DNA of 64,000 bases from NCBI RefSeq assembly GCF_022387135.1, contig NZ_CP092462.1, positions 4,588,001-4,652,000 of the forward strand, given 5' to 3'. This document shows positions 31,665-40,081 of this stretch, piece by piece; position 1 is the stretch's first letter, and each line of letters opens with the position of its first letter. The stretch comes from Comamonas sp. B21-038. Its GTDB lineage: Bacteria > Pseudomonadota > Gammaproteobacteria > Burkholderiales > Burkholderiaceae_C. The translations under genes and the position numbers were made by a program. The notes beneath the pieces are model-generated. The model was not told the DNA's origin, made no database searches, and was given only the letters and a program-made list of their open reading frames with translations.

Positions 31665-33122
31665 ATGGCTGACACCGTGCAAACGTTTCTGAACTATATC
31701 GACGGCGCCTGGGTGCCTTGCCTGCTCGGCAGCACCTTTGACAACCTCAACCCCGCCGATACCCGTGATGTGGTGGGGCGTTTTCAGGCGTCAGGCCCGG
31801 CCGATGCCGAGGCGGCCGTGCAGGCGGCGCAAAAAGCCTTTGATGGCTGGCGCAAGCTGCCCATTGGCAAGCGCGCCAAGATCCTCAACGACGCGGCCAG
31901 TTATCTGGAGCAGAACGTGGAGCAGTTTGCGCAGGAGCTGACCCGTGAGGAGGGCAAGCAGCTGAGCCAGGCGCGCGACGAGTTTCTGCGCAGCGCGCAA
32001 ACCTTTCGTTTCTATGCCACCGAAGGCCAGACCTTGGGCGGCGAGACCTACCCGCAGGACGATGCCAACCTGCATGTGTTCAGCCACCGCGAGCCGCTGG
32101 GCGTGGTGACGGTGATCTCGCCCTGGAACTTTCCCGCCTCCATCCCGGCGCGCAAGCTGGCGCCTGCGCTGATCACCGGCAACACGGTGGTGTTCAAGCC
32201 CTCGTCGGATGCGCCGCTGTCGGGGCTGCATCTGGTCGAGGCGCTGGAGAAGGCGGGCGTGCCCGCAGGCGTGGTCAACTGCGTCACCGGCCGCGCGGGC
32301 GAGGTGGGACCGGTGATCACCAATTCGCAGGCCATCCGCGCGATTTCGTTCACCGGCTCGACGACGGCCGGCACCCAGATCCACCGCACCGTGCACCTCT
32401 CGACCCGGCTGCAGATGGAGCTGGGCGGCAAGAACCCGCTGATCGTGATGGAGGACGCCGACCTCAACCTGGCGGTGGACCTGGCGATCAAGGGCGGTTT
32501 CTCGCTGACCGGCCAGGCCTGCACCGGCACCAGCCGCATCCTGGTGGTGCCCAGCGTGAAGGCGGCCTTTACCGACAAGCTGCTGACGCGCGTGGCCCAG
32601 CTCAAGATCGGCAACGGCATGGCCCCGGGTATGGACCTGGGCCCGCTGGCCACCGAAAAGCAGCTGCAGACCGTGCAGCGCTATATCGACATCGGCAAGA
32701 GCGAGGCGCGCTGGCTGTGCGGCGGCGAGCGGCTGACCGGTGGCGAATTCGACCATGGCTACTACCTGTCGCCAGCGGTGTTCACCGATGTGAAGAACGG
32801 CATGCGCATTGCGCAGGAAGAGATCTTCGGCCCGGTACTGGCGATCATCGAGGTGGCCGATTTTGACGACGCGCTGCGCCAGGCCAACGACTCGCAGTAC
32901 GGGCTGTCGGCCAGCATCGTCACGATGAACCCGCGCTACATGCATGTGTTCACCAACGAGATCCAGGCGGGCACCGTCAAGATCAACCGCACGACCACCG
33001 GCAACCTGGTCAACGCCCCCTTTGGCGGGCTGAAGAACTCCAGCACCTCCACCTTCCGCGAATCGGGCCGCGCCGGCCTGGAATTCTTTACCCAGATCAA
33101 GACCGTCTACCGCGGTATCTGA
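31665..33122 (+). CDS. NAD(P)-dependent aldehyde dehydrogenase (succinate/2-oxoglutarate semialdehyde type)
   Basis: This is a 485-residue aldehyde dehydrogenase. It has the VISPWNFPASIPARKLAPAL cofactor segment, FTGSTTAGTQI, the general base Glu in MELGGKNPLIVMEDADL and the nucleophile Cys in GQACTGTSRI. The C-terminal GRAGLEFFTQIKTVY resembles alpha-ketoglutaric semialdehyde dehydrogenases. It is the second gene of the operon and probably oxidises an aldehyde produced by the diiron protein or SDR. The substrate is inferred only. Confidence 0.9.
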   Translation: MADTVQTFLNYIDGAWVPCLLGSTFDNLNPADTRDVVGRFQASGPADAEAAVQAAQKAFDGWRKLPIGKRAKILNDAASYLEQNVEQFAQELTREEGKQLSQARDEFLRSAQTFRFYATEGQTLGGETYPQDDANLHVFSHREPLGVVTVISPWNFPASIPARKLAPALITGNTVVFKPSSDAPLSGLHLVEALEKAGVPAGVVNCVTGRAGEVGPVITNSQAIRAISFTGSTTAGTQIHRTVHLSTRLQMELGGKNPLIVMEDADLNLAVDLAIKGGFSLTGQACTGTSRILVVPSVKAAFTDKLLTRVAQLKIGNGMAPGMDLGPLATEKQLQTVQRYIDIGKSEARWLCGGERLTGGEFDHGYYLSPAVFTDVKNGMRIAQEEIFGPVLAIIEVADFDDALRQANDSQYGLSASIVTMNPRYMHVFTNEIQAGTVKINRTTTGNLVNAPFGGLKNSSTSTFRESGRAGLEFFTQIKTVYRGI

Positions 33123-33146
33123 CCCCTGACAGCAAGAGGAAACACG

Positions 33147-33623
33147 ATGAAAAGCGCACTGAAACTGGAACTGGCGGAAGCCCGTGTGATGTCCCTGGCC
33201 GCGCTGGCCAAAGCCAAGGAAATCGGCGTGACCGAGACGGTCTGCATCACCGACGAGGGCGGCTTTCCGCTGGTGCTCGAACGCATGGATGGCGCCCGTG
33301 TCACCGGCCCGCAGATCGCCTGGAACAAGGCCTTCACGGCTGCAGGGCACAAGCGCTCCACGCACTTGTTCAATACCTTGCCCAATGGACCGGCGCTGCC
33401 GGGCAACGAGGCCTTTGGCATCCAGTGGAGCTTCGAAGGCAAGTTTGCGGTCTTCGTCGGCGGCTACCCCATCGTCGTCAATGGCGAGGTGATTGGCGGC
33501 GTGGGCCTGTCGGGCGGCAATGGCGAGCAGGACACCGCCTGTGGTGTGGCCGCCTTGCAAGCCTTGAAAGACCACCTGGGCGCCGCAGCCGATGTGCTGG
33601 TGCAGGCCGACATCAAGAAATAA
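33147..33623 (+). CDS. GlcG/HbpS family (DUF336) protein
   Basis: This 158-residue protein has the family pattern ALAKAKEIGVTETVCITDEGGFPLVLERMDGA followed by WNKAFTAAGHKRST and a Gly-rich core VVNGEVIGGVGLSGG. HbpS/GlcG proteins bind haem or cobalamin-like ligands, or act as small accessory proteins in hydroxy-acid and diol pathways. No signal peptide is visible, so it should be cytoplasmic. It lies 24 bases after the aldehyde dehydrogenase and 30 before the reductase. It is possibly a cofactor-binding or enzyme-stabilising partner in this operon. Confidence 0.85.
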   Translation: MKSALKLELAEARVMSLAALAKAKEIGVTETVCITDEGGFPLVLERMDGARVTGPQIAWNKAFTAAGHKRSTHLFNTLPNGPALPGNEAFGIQWSFEGKFAVFVGGYPIVVNGEVIGGVGLSGGNGEQDTACGVAALQALKDHLGAAADVLVQADIKK

Positions 33624-33653
33624 GCGCCAGGGACAACCGAGCTGAGGTCTGCG

Positions 33654-34688
33654 ATGAACTACCGCGTACAGTGGCTGCAGACGCAGCAATCGTTTGACGT
33701 GGGTGCCGATGAGTCGGTGCTCGATGCCGCCACGCGCCAGGGCGTGCCGCTGCCCCATGAATGTACCTTTGGCGGCTGCGGCACCTGCCGCATGAAGGTG
33801 GAAGCGGGCGCGTTTGCCTATGCCGATGGCGAGCTGCCGCTGGCCATGAGCGACGAGGAACATGCCCAGGGCTATGCGCTGGCCTGCCAGGCGCGGGCGC
33901 AGTCCGATCTGGTGATCAGCATCGCGGCGGGGCCGGACAGCTCCGCACCCACCCGGGTGCAGGCTACCGTGGCCGAGCTGCGCATGCACACGCCCGATAT
34001 CTACCACCTGGCGCTGGATCTGCCCGAGGACCACGGCCTGCGCTATGTGCCGGGCCAGTACCTGAACATCTGCCTGCCCGGCGGCGAGCACCGCAGCTTC
34101 TCGATGGCCACGCCGCCGCAGGGCCGGCGCATCAGCCTGCAGATCCGCAAGATTGCCGGCGGGCGCTTTACCGATGGCCTGCTGGCGACGATGGCGGTCG
34201 GTGATACGCTGGAGGTGGAACTGCCCCATGGCAGCTTTTACTACCGCGCGCAGGACTACCAGCCGATGGTGTTTGCCGCCACCGGCACCGGCTTTGCGCC
34301 GATCAAGGCGATCCTGGAATCGCTGCTGGGCGATGCGGATTGCCCGCCGATCCATTTCTACTGGGGCATGCGCAGCGAGGCGGATCTGTACCTGCTCGAT
34401 GAGATTGCGGCCTGGGCCGGGCAGTTGTATGAATTCACTTTTGTGCCGGTGCTCTCGCGCCCGTCCGATCGCTGGACCGGCCGGCGCGGCTATGTGCAGG
34501 ACGCCATTGCCGAGGACTTCGAGGACCTGTCCGAGCATGCGATCTATCTGTGTGGCTCGCCCCATATGATTGCCGATGCCAAGGCGCTGATGGCCCTGTC
34601 GGGGGCGGCGCTGGACAAGATCTACAGCGACAGCTTCATCTTCCAGAACGAAGCGGCCGCCGTGGCCGAACTCAGTGAGCAAAACTAA
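33654..34688 (+). CDS. [2Fe-2S]/FAD/NAD(P)H oxidoreductase (class IB ferredoxin reductase)
   Basis: This 344-residue electron-transfer protein has an N-terminal plant-type [2Fe-2S] domain (residues 1 to about 90; CTFGGCGTC plus LACQA), an FAD domain with HRSFSMATPP, and an NAD(P)H domain with AATGTGFAPIKAILESLL and CGSPHMI. This is the reductase layout of multi-component oxygenases such as phenol, benzoate and toluene systems. It is the natural electron source for the two ferredoxins of the divergent operon and, through them, the diiron protein. Confidence 0.92.
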   Translation: MNYRVQWLQTQQSFDVGADESVLDAATRQGVPLPHECTFGGCGTCRMKVEAGAFAYADGELPLAMSDEEHAQGYALACQARAQSDLVISIAAGPDSSAPTRVQATVAELRMHTPDIYHLALDLPEDHGLRYVPGQYLNICLPGGEHRSFSMATPPQGRRISLQIRKIAGGRFTDGLLATMAVGDTLEVELPHGSFYYRAQDYQPMVFAATGTGFAPIKAILESLLGDADCPPIHFYWGMRSEADLYLLDEIAAWAGQLYEFTFVPVLSRPSDRWTGRRGYVQDAIAEDFEDLSEHAIYLCGSPHMIADAKALMALSGAALDKIYSDSFIFQNEAAAVAELSEQN

Positions 34689-34709
34689 GCCGAGCTAAGG
34701 AACAACACC

Positions 34710-35489
34710 ATGGATCTGGGATTGACGGGCAAGGCCGCGCTGGTCTGGGGCGGCAGCAAGGGCATGGGCTATGCAGCGGCGCGCCAGCTGGCGCTCGAAG
34801 GGGTGGAGGTAGTGATCGCCGCGCGCACCGAAAGCAGCTTGCAGGCTGCGGCGCAGGCCTTGTCGGCCGAGTGTGGCCGCCCCGTGCGCTATGTGGTGGC
34901 CGACATCACGAGGAAGGCCGGACGCGAAGCTGCGCTGGCCGCCTGCCCGCAGCCGGACATTCTGGTCAACAACTCCGACGGCTACCCGCCGGGCGACTTC
35001 CGCGACTGGAGCGACGAGACCTGGCACGAGGCGCTGGACATGATGATGGTCGGCCCCATCGACATGATGCGCCGCGTGGTCGATGGCATGCAGCAGCGCG
35101 GCTACGGGCGCATCATCAATATCGTTTCGCGCAGCGTCAAGGCCGCGCATGCCGAGCTGGGGCTGTCCAACGGCGCGCGCTCGGGCCTGGTCGGCTTTGT
35201 GGCGGGGCTGGCGCGCCAGACGGTGCGCCACAACGTCACCATCAACAATGTGCTGCCCGGCGCGTTCGACACCGATGCGCAGACCCGCCACATCGACAAG
35301 CTCGCCCAGCAAAGCGGCCGCTCGCCCGCCCAGGTGCGCCAGAGCCGCGAGGCCGCCAATCCGGCAGGCCGCTTTGGCCGGCCCGAGGAGGTGGGCGCGC
35401 TGATCGCCTACCTGGCATCGCGGCACACCGGCTATGTGACCGGGCAGAGCTGGTTGATCGACGGCGGCGAGTACCCGGGGACCTATTGA
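34710..35489 (+). CDS. SDR family oxidoreductase lacking the usual YxxxK pair
   Basis: This 259-residue Rossmann-fold protein has GGSKGMG (residues 14-20) for the dinucleotide, DILVNNSDG near residue 86 and Ser140 at the catalytic-Ser position. Where classical SDRs have Tyr and Lys, this protein has Ser153 and Arg157 (GLSNGARSGL). The same SNGAR-like variant occurs in a divergent SDR subgroup, so it may use a different mechanism or act as a binding protein. It is the last gene of the diiron-protein operon. No clear terminator follows. Confidence 0.87.
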   Translation: MDLGLTGKAALVWGGSKGMGYAAARQLALEGVEVVIAARTESSLQAAAQALSAECGRPVRYVVADITRKAGREAALAACPQPDILVNNSDGYPPGDFRDWSDETWHEALDMMMVGPIDMMRRVVDGMQQRGYGRIINIVSRSVKAAHAELGLSNGARSGLVGFVAGLARQTVRHNVTINNVLPGAFDTDAQTRHIDKLAQQSGRSPAQVRQSREAANPAGRFGRPEEVGALIAYLASRHTGYVTGQSWLIDGGEYPGTY

Positions 35490-35729
35490 CGATGGGCAGT
35501 GCCAGCGGCGATGCCGTTACCGCAGGCCTTGGCGTGGCCGCGCCACGCCGCCCTGCACCCTGGCCGCTCCCGCCGTTAAAGCCCTGCTGCGGTGTGCAGC
35601 TGCTTACTTGGTGATGGGCTTGATTCGTTATACTTGCAGCCTTGCCTTGGGTAATCCAGGGCGTTTTGCTTTTTACCGGTGCAGCTGCTCTTGGCGGGTC
35701 TGCACTTTTTTCTGTGCCAGCCTCTGTTT
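35490..35729 (+). promoter_or_regulatory. Upstream region of the ProQ gene
   Basis: These 240 bases hold no gene. A TATACT -10-like box at 35629-35634 lies 15 bases after TTGGTG, a plausible though sub-optimal sigma-70 promoter for the ProQ gene, leaving a leader of about 90 bases. Confidence 0.4.
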
Positions 35730-36824
35730 ATGACCGAACCGACCCTCCCCACCTCTTCTGATGCTTCCGCACCGGCACCAGCTGCGGCAGCGCCCGCAGC
35801 GGGCGGTGATACGCGTCGCCAGCCCAAGCAGGAGCGCCGCGAGCGCCCTGCAGGCGCAGCGCCGGTGCTGAACTCGGCGATGGCCGATGCGCTGCGTGCG
35901 GCCACCAAGGGCCATGCGCTGGAAGTGGCAGCTGCGCCTGCACCGGTCGAGGCAGATGCCGCACCCGTGCAGCGCCAGGCGCGCAGCGAGCGCCCCGCTC
36001 GCAGCGGCCAGGCCCCCCGCCGCAGCAACAAGCCCGGCAATGGCGCACGCCGCGAAGGCCAGGGTGCTGGTGGCCGTGGCCCGCGCCGTGACGGTGGCCA
36101 GGCAGCCCCCGCTGCGCCCAAGGCGCCTCCCCGCCCTCGCCACCCGGTGGTGGAAAAGCTCGCAGGTCTGTACCCGGCGCTGTTTGGTGACCAGCCGCTG
36201 CCGCTCAAGCGCGGTGTGTTCCAGGACCTGATGGCCGCCCACCCCGACGCGTTCGAGAAGAGCGAGCTGAAGGTGGCCCTGGGCCTGCATACCCGTTCGA
36301 CCCGCTACCTGAACGCCGTGGCAATGGGCCAGCCCCGCCATGACCTGCAGGGCCAGGTGGTCGAGGCGATGGCGCCTGAGCACGTGTTCCATGCGCTGGT
36401 GGAGTCCTTCCGCCGCCGCAAGCCGCGCGACGGCGAAGACCTGCAGCTCAAGCTGCGCCGCCGCATCGGCATGGCCTATATTGCATCGGACCTGAGCCGC
36501 GACGACTTCCTGGCCAAGGTCCAGGTCAAGGATGAAGCAACCCAGGCGATGCTCGCTGCTGCCATGCAGGAAGTGGCCGAGTTCGACGCCAAGGCCGAGG
36601 CGCTGGCGACCGCCCATGCTGCCAGCGGCAAGAGCGTGGCCGAGTTTGCCGACATGTACGGCATGCACCCGGCTGCGGTCGAGCGCCACCTGCACCGCGC
36701 CGCCCAGACCAAGGCGATTGCTGCACGCCCTGCAGCGGCCCCTGCGGCCCCCGAAGCGGCGGACGAGGACGAGGTGGCCGAGCCGGCCGCTGCCAAGGCC
36801 GACGACAGCGCTGCTGCTGAATAA
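35730..36824 (+). CDS. proQ: ProQ/FinO family RNA chaperone with long Ala-rich N-terminus
   Basis: This is a 364-residue protein. The ProQ/FinO RNA-binding domain spans roughly residues 135-260 (HPVVEKLAGLYPALFGDQPLPLKRGVFQDL, HTRSTRYLNAVAMGQPRHDLQG). It is preceded by about 130 residues rich in Ala/Pro/Arg and followed by a helical region and an acidic Ala-rich tail, the betaproteobacterial form of ProQ. The ATG at MTEPTLP is preferred because the upstream extension is hydrophobic and unrelated. It probably binds structured RNAs and mRNA 3' ends. It is monocistronic, ending at a strong terminator. Confidence 0.9.
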   Translation: MTEPTLPTSSDASAPAPAAAAPAAGGDTRRQPKQERRERPAGAAPVLNSAMADALRAATKGHALEVAAAPAPVEADAAPVQRQARSERPARSGQAPRRSNKPGNGARREGQGAGGRGPRRDGGQAAPAAPKAPPRPRHPVVEKLAGLYPALFGDQPLPLKRGVFQDLMAAHPDAFEKSELKVALGLHTRSTRYLNAVAMGQPRHDLQGQVVEAMAPEHVFHALVESFRRRKPRDGEDLQLKLRRRIGMAYIASDLSRDDFLAKVQVKDEATQAMLAAAMQEVAEFDAKAEALATAHAASGKSVAEFADMYGMHPAAVERHLHRAAQTKAIAARPAAAPAAPEAADEDEVAEPAAAKADDSAAAE

Positions 36825-36842
36825 ACCCGGCATCCGCCCAGC

Positions 36843-36883
36843 AAAAAGCTGCCCGCGCTCCAGGAGCGTGGACAGCTTTTTTT
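36843..36883 (+). terminator. Rho-independent terminator after proQ
   Basis: A long interrupted stem (AAAAAGCTG/CAGCTTTTT with CGCTCC/GGAGCG nearer the loop) is followed by a T-run. The flanking A and T tracts make it potentially bidirectional. Confidence 0.82.
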
Positions 36884-36952
36884 ATGCCCTGGCTTGATCG
36901 CCGATCAGCCGCTGCTTACACTGACCGTCTGAGACCTGGCAAGGAGACCGCC

Positions 36953-37078
36953 ATGAAGCCCAATACCACCACAAGCACCACCAAGCGCCGCTGGCTGCGC
37001 AAGTTCTGGGGTGCGGTCTGTGTGATTGCGGGCCTGGCCAGCATTGCCGCCGGGCTGGAGACGGCGCTGATGGACTGA
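36953..37078 (+). CDS. Small membrane protein (41 aa), hypothetical
   Basis: This 41-residue peptide has an excellent ribosome-binding site (AAGGAG, seven bases before the ATG). A Lys/Arg-rich N-terminus (TKRRWLRKF) precedes one hydrophobic helix (FWGAVCVIAGLASIAAGLETAL). The positive-inside pattern predicts a single-span inner-membrane protein. No family is recognised. It lies between the proQ terminator and the convergent glutathione peroxidase gene and has no obvious partner. Confidence 0.6.
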   Translation: MKPNTTTSTTKRRWLRKFWGAVCVIAGLASIAAGLETALMD

Positions 37079-37092
37079 GCGCCGTTTGGTAA

Positions 37093-37590
37093 TTAAGAAG
37101 CAGCCAAGGCCTTTTCGATAGCCGCTGCCAGCTTGGCGGGTTTGGTCATCGGTGCAAAGCGCTGCACCGTGCGGCCATCACGCGCCACCAGAAACTTGGT
37201 GAAGTTCCACAGAATCCGCCCACCCAGGATGCCCGGCGCCTGCGCCTTGAGCCAGGCAAACAAGGGGTCGGTGTGCGGGCCGTTCACTTCCACCTTGGCC
37301 AGGCTGGGAAAGCTGGTCTGGTAGTTCAGCTCACAAAACTGTGCAATCTCGGCATTGCTGCCCGATGCCTGCGCGCCAAACTGGTTGCACGGCACCCCCA
37401 GCACCTGCAGGCCCTGGGCGCCATACTGCTGCTGCAAGGCCTCCAGCCCCTTGAGCTGCGGCGTGAAACCGCAGGCCGTGGCCGTGTTGACCACCAGCAC
37501 CACCTGGCCGGCATAGCGCGACAGCGGCAGCGGCTGCGCGCTGGCATCGTGGAGAACAAAGTCCTGGATCGTGTGCGGGGTTGCGGGCAT
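37093..37590 (-). CDS. Glutathione peroxidase family protein (Cys type)
   Basis: This 165-residue thioredoxin-fold peroxidase has the active-site Cys40 in NTATACGFTPQ, LGVPCNQFGAQ as second signature, and a conserved Trp in LWNFTKFLV. As in most bacteria, Cys replaces selenocysteine. It reduces hydroperoxides, probably using thioredoxin rather than glutathione. No signal peptide is seen. It is convergent with the 41-residue membrane protein gene. Confidence 0.92.
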   Translation of the reverse strand: MPATPHTIQDFVLHDASAQPLPLSRYAGQVVLVVNTATACGFTPQLKGLEALQQQYGAQGLQVLGVPCNQFGAQASGSNAEIAQFCELNYQTSFPSLAKVEVNGPHTDPLFAWLKAQAPGILGGRILWNFTKFLVARDGRTVQRFAPMTKPAKLAAAIEKALAAS

Positions 37591-37642
37591 GGTGGCTATC
37601 TTAGTCGCTAACCTGCCTTCAGTGAGCCGCCTTCAGCGCCAC

Positions 37643-38524
37643 TCAGGGCAGTCGCGACTCCAGCGCCGCGATCAGCGAGGCCGACAGCACCAGCGCGCCG
37701 CCCAGCAGCAGGCGGCCCGAGAGCACCGTGCCCTCGATCAGCACATTGGACGCGCTGGCAAACACCACCTCGGACAGCATCACCACTGCAGCCGTGGTGG
37801 CGGCCAGGCGCGAGGCACCGTACTGCAAGGTCCAGTTGCTCAGCATGATCAGCACGGCGACGACCAGCACCATCAGCGGCCAGCTCCAGGCGATATCGGG
37901 CATGGCCGGCATGCGGCCCAGGGAGATGCCCAGCACCGACATGGCACCGGCGGCGACCAGGCCGCCAAAGAACATGGCCAGCATGCGCGCCTCCCCCGGC
38001 ACGCGGTACTGGCTGCGCAACACCACATTGGTGCCGGCAAAGGTGAAGCCGCCGACAATCGCCAGCGCATCGGGCAGCGAGAGGTTGGCCGTCAGGCTCT
38101 GCCATGTGGCGCCGGCCGGAATCATCACGATCAGCACGCCGCTGAAAGCCAGCACCAGGCGCAGTATCGAATACTTGTTGGGCTTTTCACCCAGAAAGTA
38201 CCAGGCCAGCAGCACCGACCAGGCGGGCATCAGATAGAACAGCAGCACCACGCGCACCACATCGCCGGTGGTGGCAGCCCAGTTGAACAGCACATTGGTG
38301 CTGCCCGAGGTGAAGGCCAGCAGCAGCAGCAGCGGGTGGCGCCGGGCAATGGCCGCCGCCGCCGGCTTGACCAGCAGCAGCCCGCAAAACAGGATCAGGT
38401 AGACCAGGGCCGTGCCCAGCACTGGGTGCACCCCCAGGGCCTGCAGCTGGCGGAACGGCCACCAGATCGTGCCCCAGATCAGGGCGTTGGTCATCAGGGC
38501 TAAAAAGGGCAGCGCGGTGAGCAT
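37643..38524 (-). CDS. EamA/DMT superfamily transporter
   Basis: This 293-residue protein has ten hydrophobic segments in two repeated halves, with ALIWGTIWWPFRQLQ at the start and the EamA-like motifs FYLMPAWSVLLAWYFLGEKP and LSEVVFASASNVLIEGTVLSGRLLLGGALVL. Members export amino acids or other metabolites. It lies between gpx and lplT on the same strand. The substrate is unknown. Confidence 0.87.
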   Translation of the reverse strand: MLTALPFLALMTNALIWGTIWWPFRQLQALGVHPVLGTALVYLILFCGLLLVKPAAAAIARRHPLLLLLAFTSGSTNVLFNWAATTGDVVRVVLLFYLMPAWSVLLAWYFLGEKPNKYSILRLVLAFSGVLIVMIPAGATWQSLTANLSLPDALAIVGGFTFAGTNVVLRSQYRVPGEARMLAMFFGGLVAAGAMSVLGISLGRMPAMPDIAWSWPLMVLVVAVLIMLSNWTLQYGASRLAATTAAVVMLSEVVFASASNVLIEGTVLSGRLLLGGALVLSASLIAALESRLP

Positions 38525-38633
38525 GGGGCGAGGGGAAACCGCGCCTGGGGTGCCCAGGCGCTGTCAGCTTTCTAATTTTTGGGTGGTGCAGAAGGGCCGG
38601 GTGGCCTGGCGCTGGGCCCACCGCCTTGTGCCG

Positions 38634-39938
38634 TCAGTGGTGGTGGTCGTGGCGGGCAATGTCCAGCAGCCGTTGGACTTCCTGCGGATGCTGTTTGCAA
38701 TTATGCCGGTGCCACAGCAGGATGCACCACATGATGCCGGCCACCAGCAGGCCAAAGCAGGTGATGGCGCCGTAGGCCGACATGCCAAAGCGGGTGAACA
38801 TGCTGTAGACGACACCCAGGCCCAGGATGCAGGCCTGCTCGTTGAAGTTCTGCACGGCAATCGAGCGGCCCGAGCCCATCAGGTTGTGGCCCCGGTGCTG
38901 CAGCAAGGCATTCATCGGCACCACCAGGAAGCCGCCCAGGCCCCCCAGCACGACCAGGAAAGGCACCGCCAGCCAGATGCTGTGGATAAAGTTCATGCAC
39001 ACCACCAGGAGGCCCATCGCAATGCCCAGCGGGATCACCCGCGTGGCGCCGTCGAGCTTCATGCGCATCGAGGCCAGAATGGCGCCGACTGCCGTGCCAA
39101 TCGCCACCACGCCGACGAGGGCCGAGGCCTTGGTGGTGCTGTAGCCCAGCGCCACCGCGCTCCAGGCCAGCACGATATAGCGCAGGTTGCCCGATACGCC
39201 CCAGAACAAGGTGGTGGTCGACAGCGAGATCTGGCCGAGCTTGTCGCGCCAGAGGCGGCTGTTGCAGCGCCAGAAGTCGGGCAGCAGGTCCATCACGTTG
39301 GAGAACATGCTGCGGCTCATGTCCTGGCGCAGCGGCACCAGCTGGGTATTCGTGCGCGGGATGCGCGTGTTGAACCAGGCAGCGCCGGCATACAGCAGCC
39401 CGATCACGCAGATCGCCGCCTCGGACGGGGTGTCGATGGGGGTGTCGATCAGCGGCAGATCAAAAGACAGCAGCCAGCCCGAGACCTGGGGGCCCACCAG
39501 CTGGCCACCCAGCAGCACACCCAGGATGATCGAGGTAATGGTCAGCCCCTCGATCCAGCCATTGGCCCGCACCAGCTGGCTGGCGGGCAGCAGCTCGGTG
39601 AGGATGCCGTATTTGGCCGGGGAGTAGGCCGCTGCGCCCAGGCCGACGACCGCATAGGCGAGCAGCGGGTGGTGGCCAAACAGCATCAGCAGGCAGCCGA
39701 CGACCTTGATGGCATTGCTGATGAACATCACCTGCCCCTTGGGGTAGGCATCGGCAAAAGCGCCTACAAACGGTGCCAGGATCACGTAGAACAGCGCGAA
39801 CATGGGCACCAGGGCGGCACGCTGCCACTCGGCGGCCCCTGCGTTGATCAGCAGATCGACGGCAACGACAAACAGGGCGTTGTCGGCCAGCGAGCTGAAA
39901 AACTGCGCCGACATGATGGTGTAGAAACCGCGCTTCAT
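38634..39938 (-). CDS. lplT: Lysophospholipid transporter LplT (MFS)
   Basis: This 434-residue twelve-span MFS protein has the LplT N-terminus (MKRGFYTIMSAQFFSSLADNALF), PLLAYAVVGLGAAAYSPAKYGILTELLP and ANGWIEGLTITSIILGVLLGG. LplT flips lysophospholipids across the inner membrane for re-acylation. A His-rich end (ARHDHHH) is present. It is divergent from alr, as in related genomes. Confidence 0.92.
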   Translation of the reverse strand: MKRGFYTIMSAQFFSSLADNALFVVAVDLLINAGAAEWQRAALVPMFALFYVILAPFVGAFADAYPKGQVMFISNAIKVVGCLLMLFGHHPLLAYAVVGLGAAAYSPAKYGILTELLPASQLVRANGWIEGLTITSIILGVLLGGQLVGPQVSGWLLSFDLPLIDTPIDTPSEAAICVIGLLYAGAAWFNTRIPRTNTQLVPLRQDMSRSMFSNVMDLLPDFWRCNSRLWRDKLGQISLSTTTLFWGVSGNLRYIVLAWSAVALGYSTTKASALVGVVAIGTAVGAILASMRMKLDGATRVIPLGIAMGLLVVCMNFIHSIWLAVPFLVVLGGLGGFLVVPMNALLQHRGHNLMGSGRSIAVQNFNEQACILGLGVVYSMFTRFGMSAYGAITCFGLLVAGIMWCILLWHRHNCKQHPQEVQRLLDIARHDHHH

Positions 39939-40081
39939 TCGTTGGGGATGCTAATAAGGGATGCTAATGGCGCGAGAAATTTGTAAGCTGCGTGTAGGGA
40001 GTCGAGGTTATAGCACGCAGGGGCGAAAGCACGGTGCCAGAATACTAGGGGTTTTTCATCATCTTGTTGTGAGTATTCGCC

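Noticed and set aside
31791-34682. 963-codon open frame on the minus strand opposite the aldehyde dehydrogenase, GlcG-like and reductase genes
   Set aside because: The plus strand encodes three well-recognised enzymes here. The minus-strand translation is rich in His, Gly, Arg and Ala with no family pattern, a typical shadow of GC-rich coding DNA.
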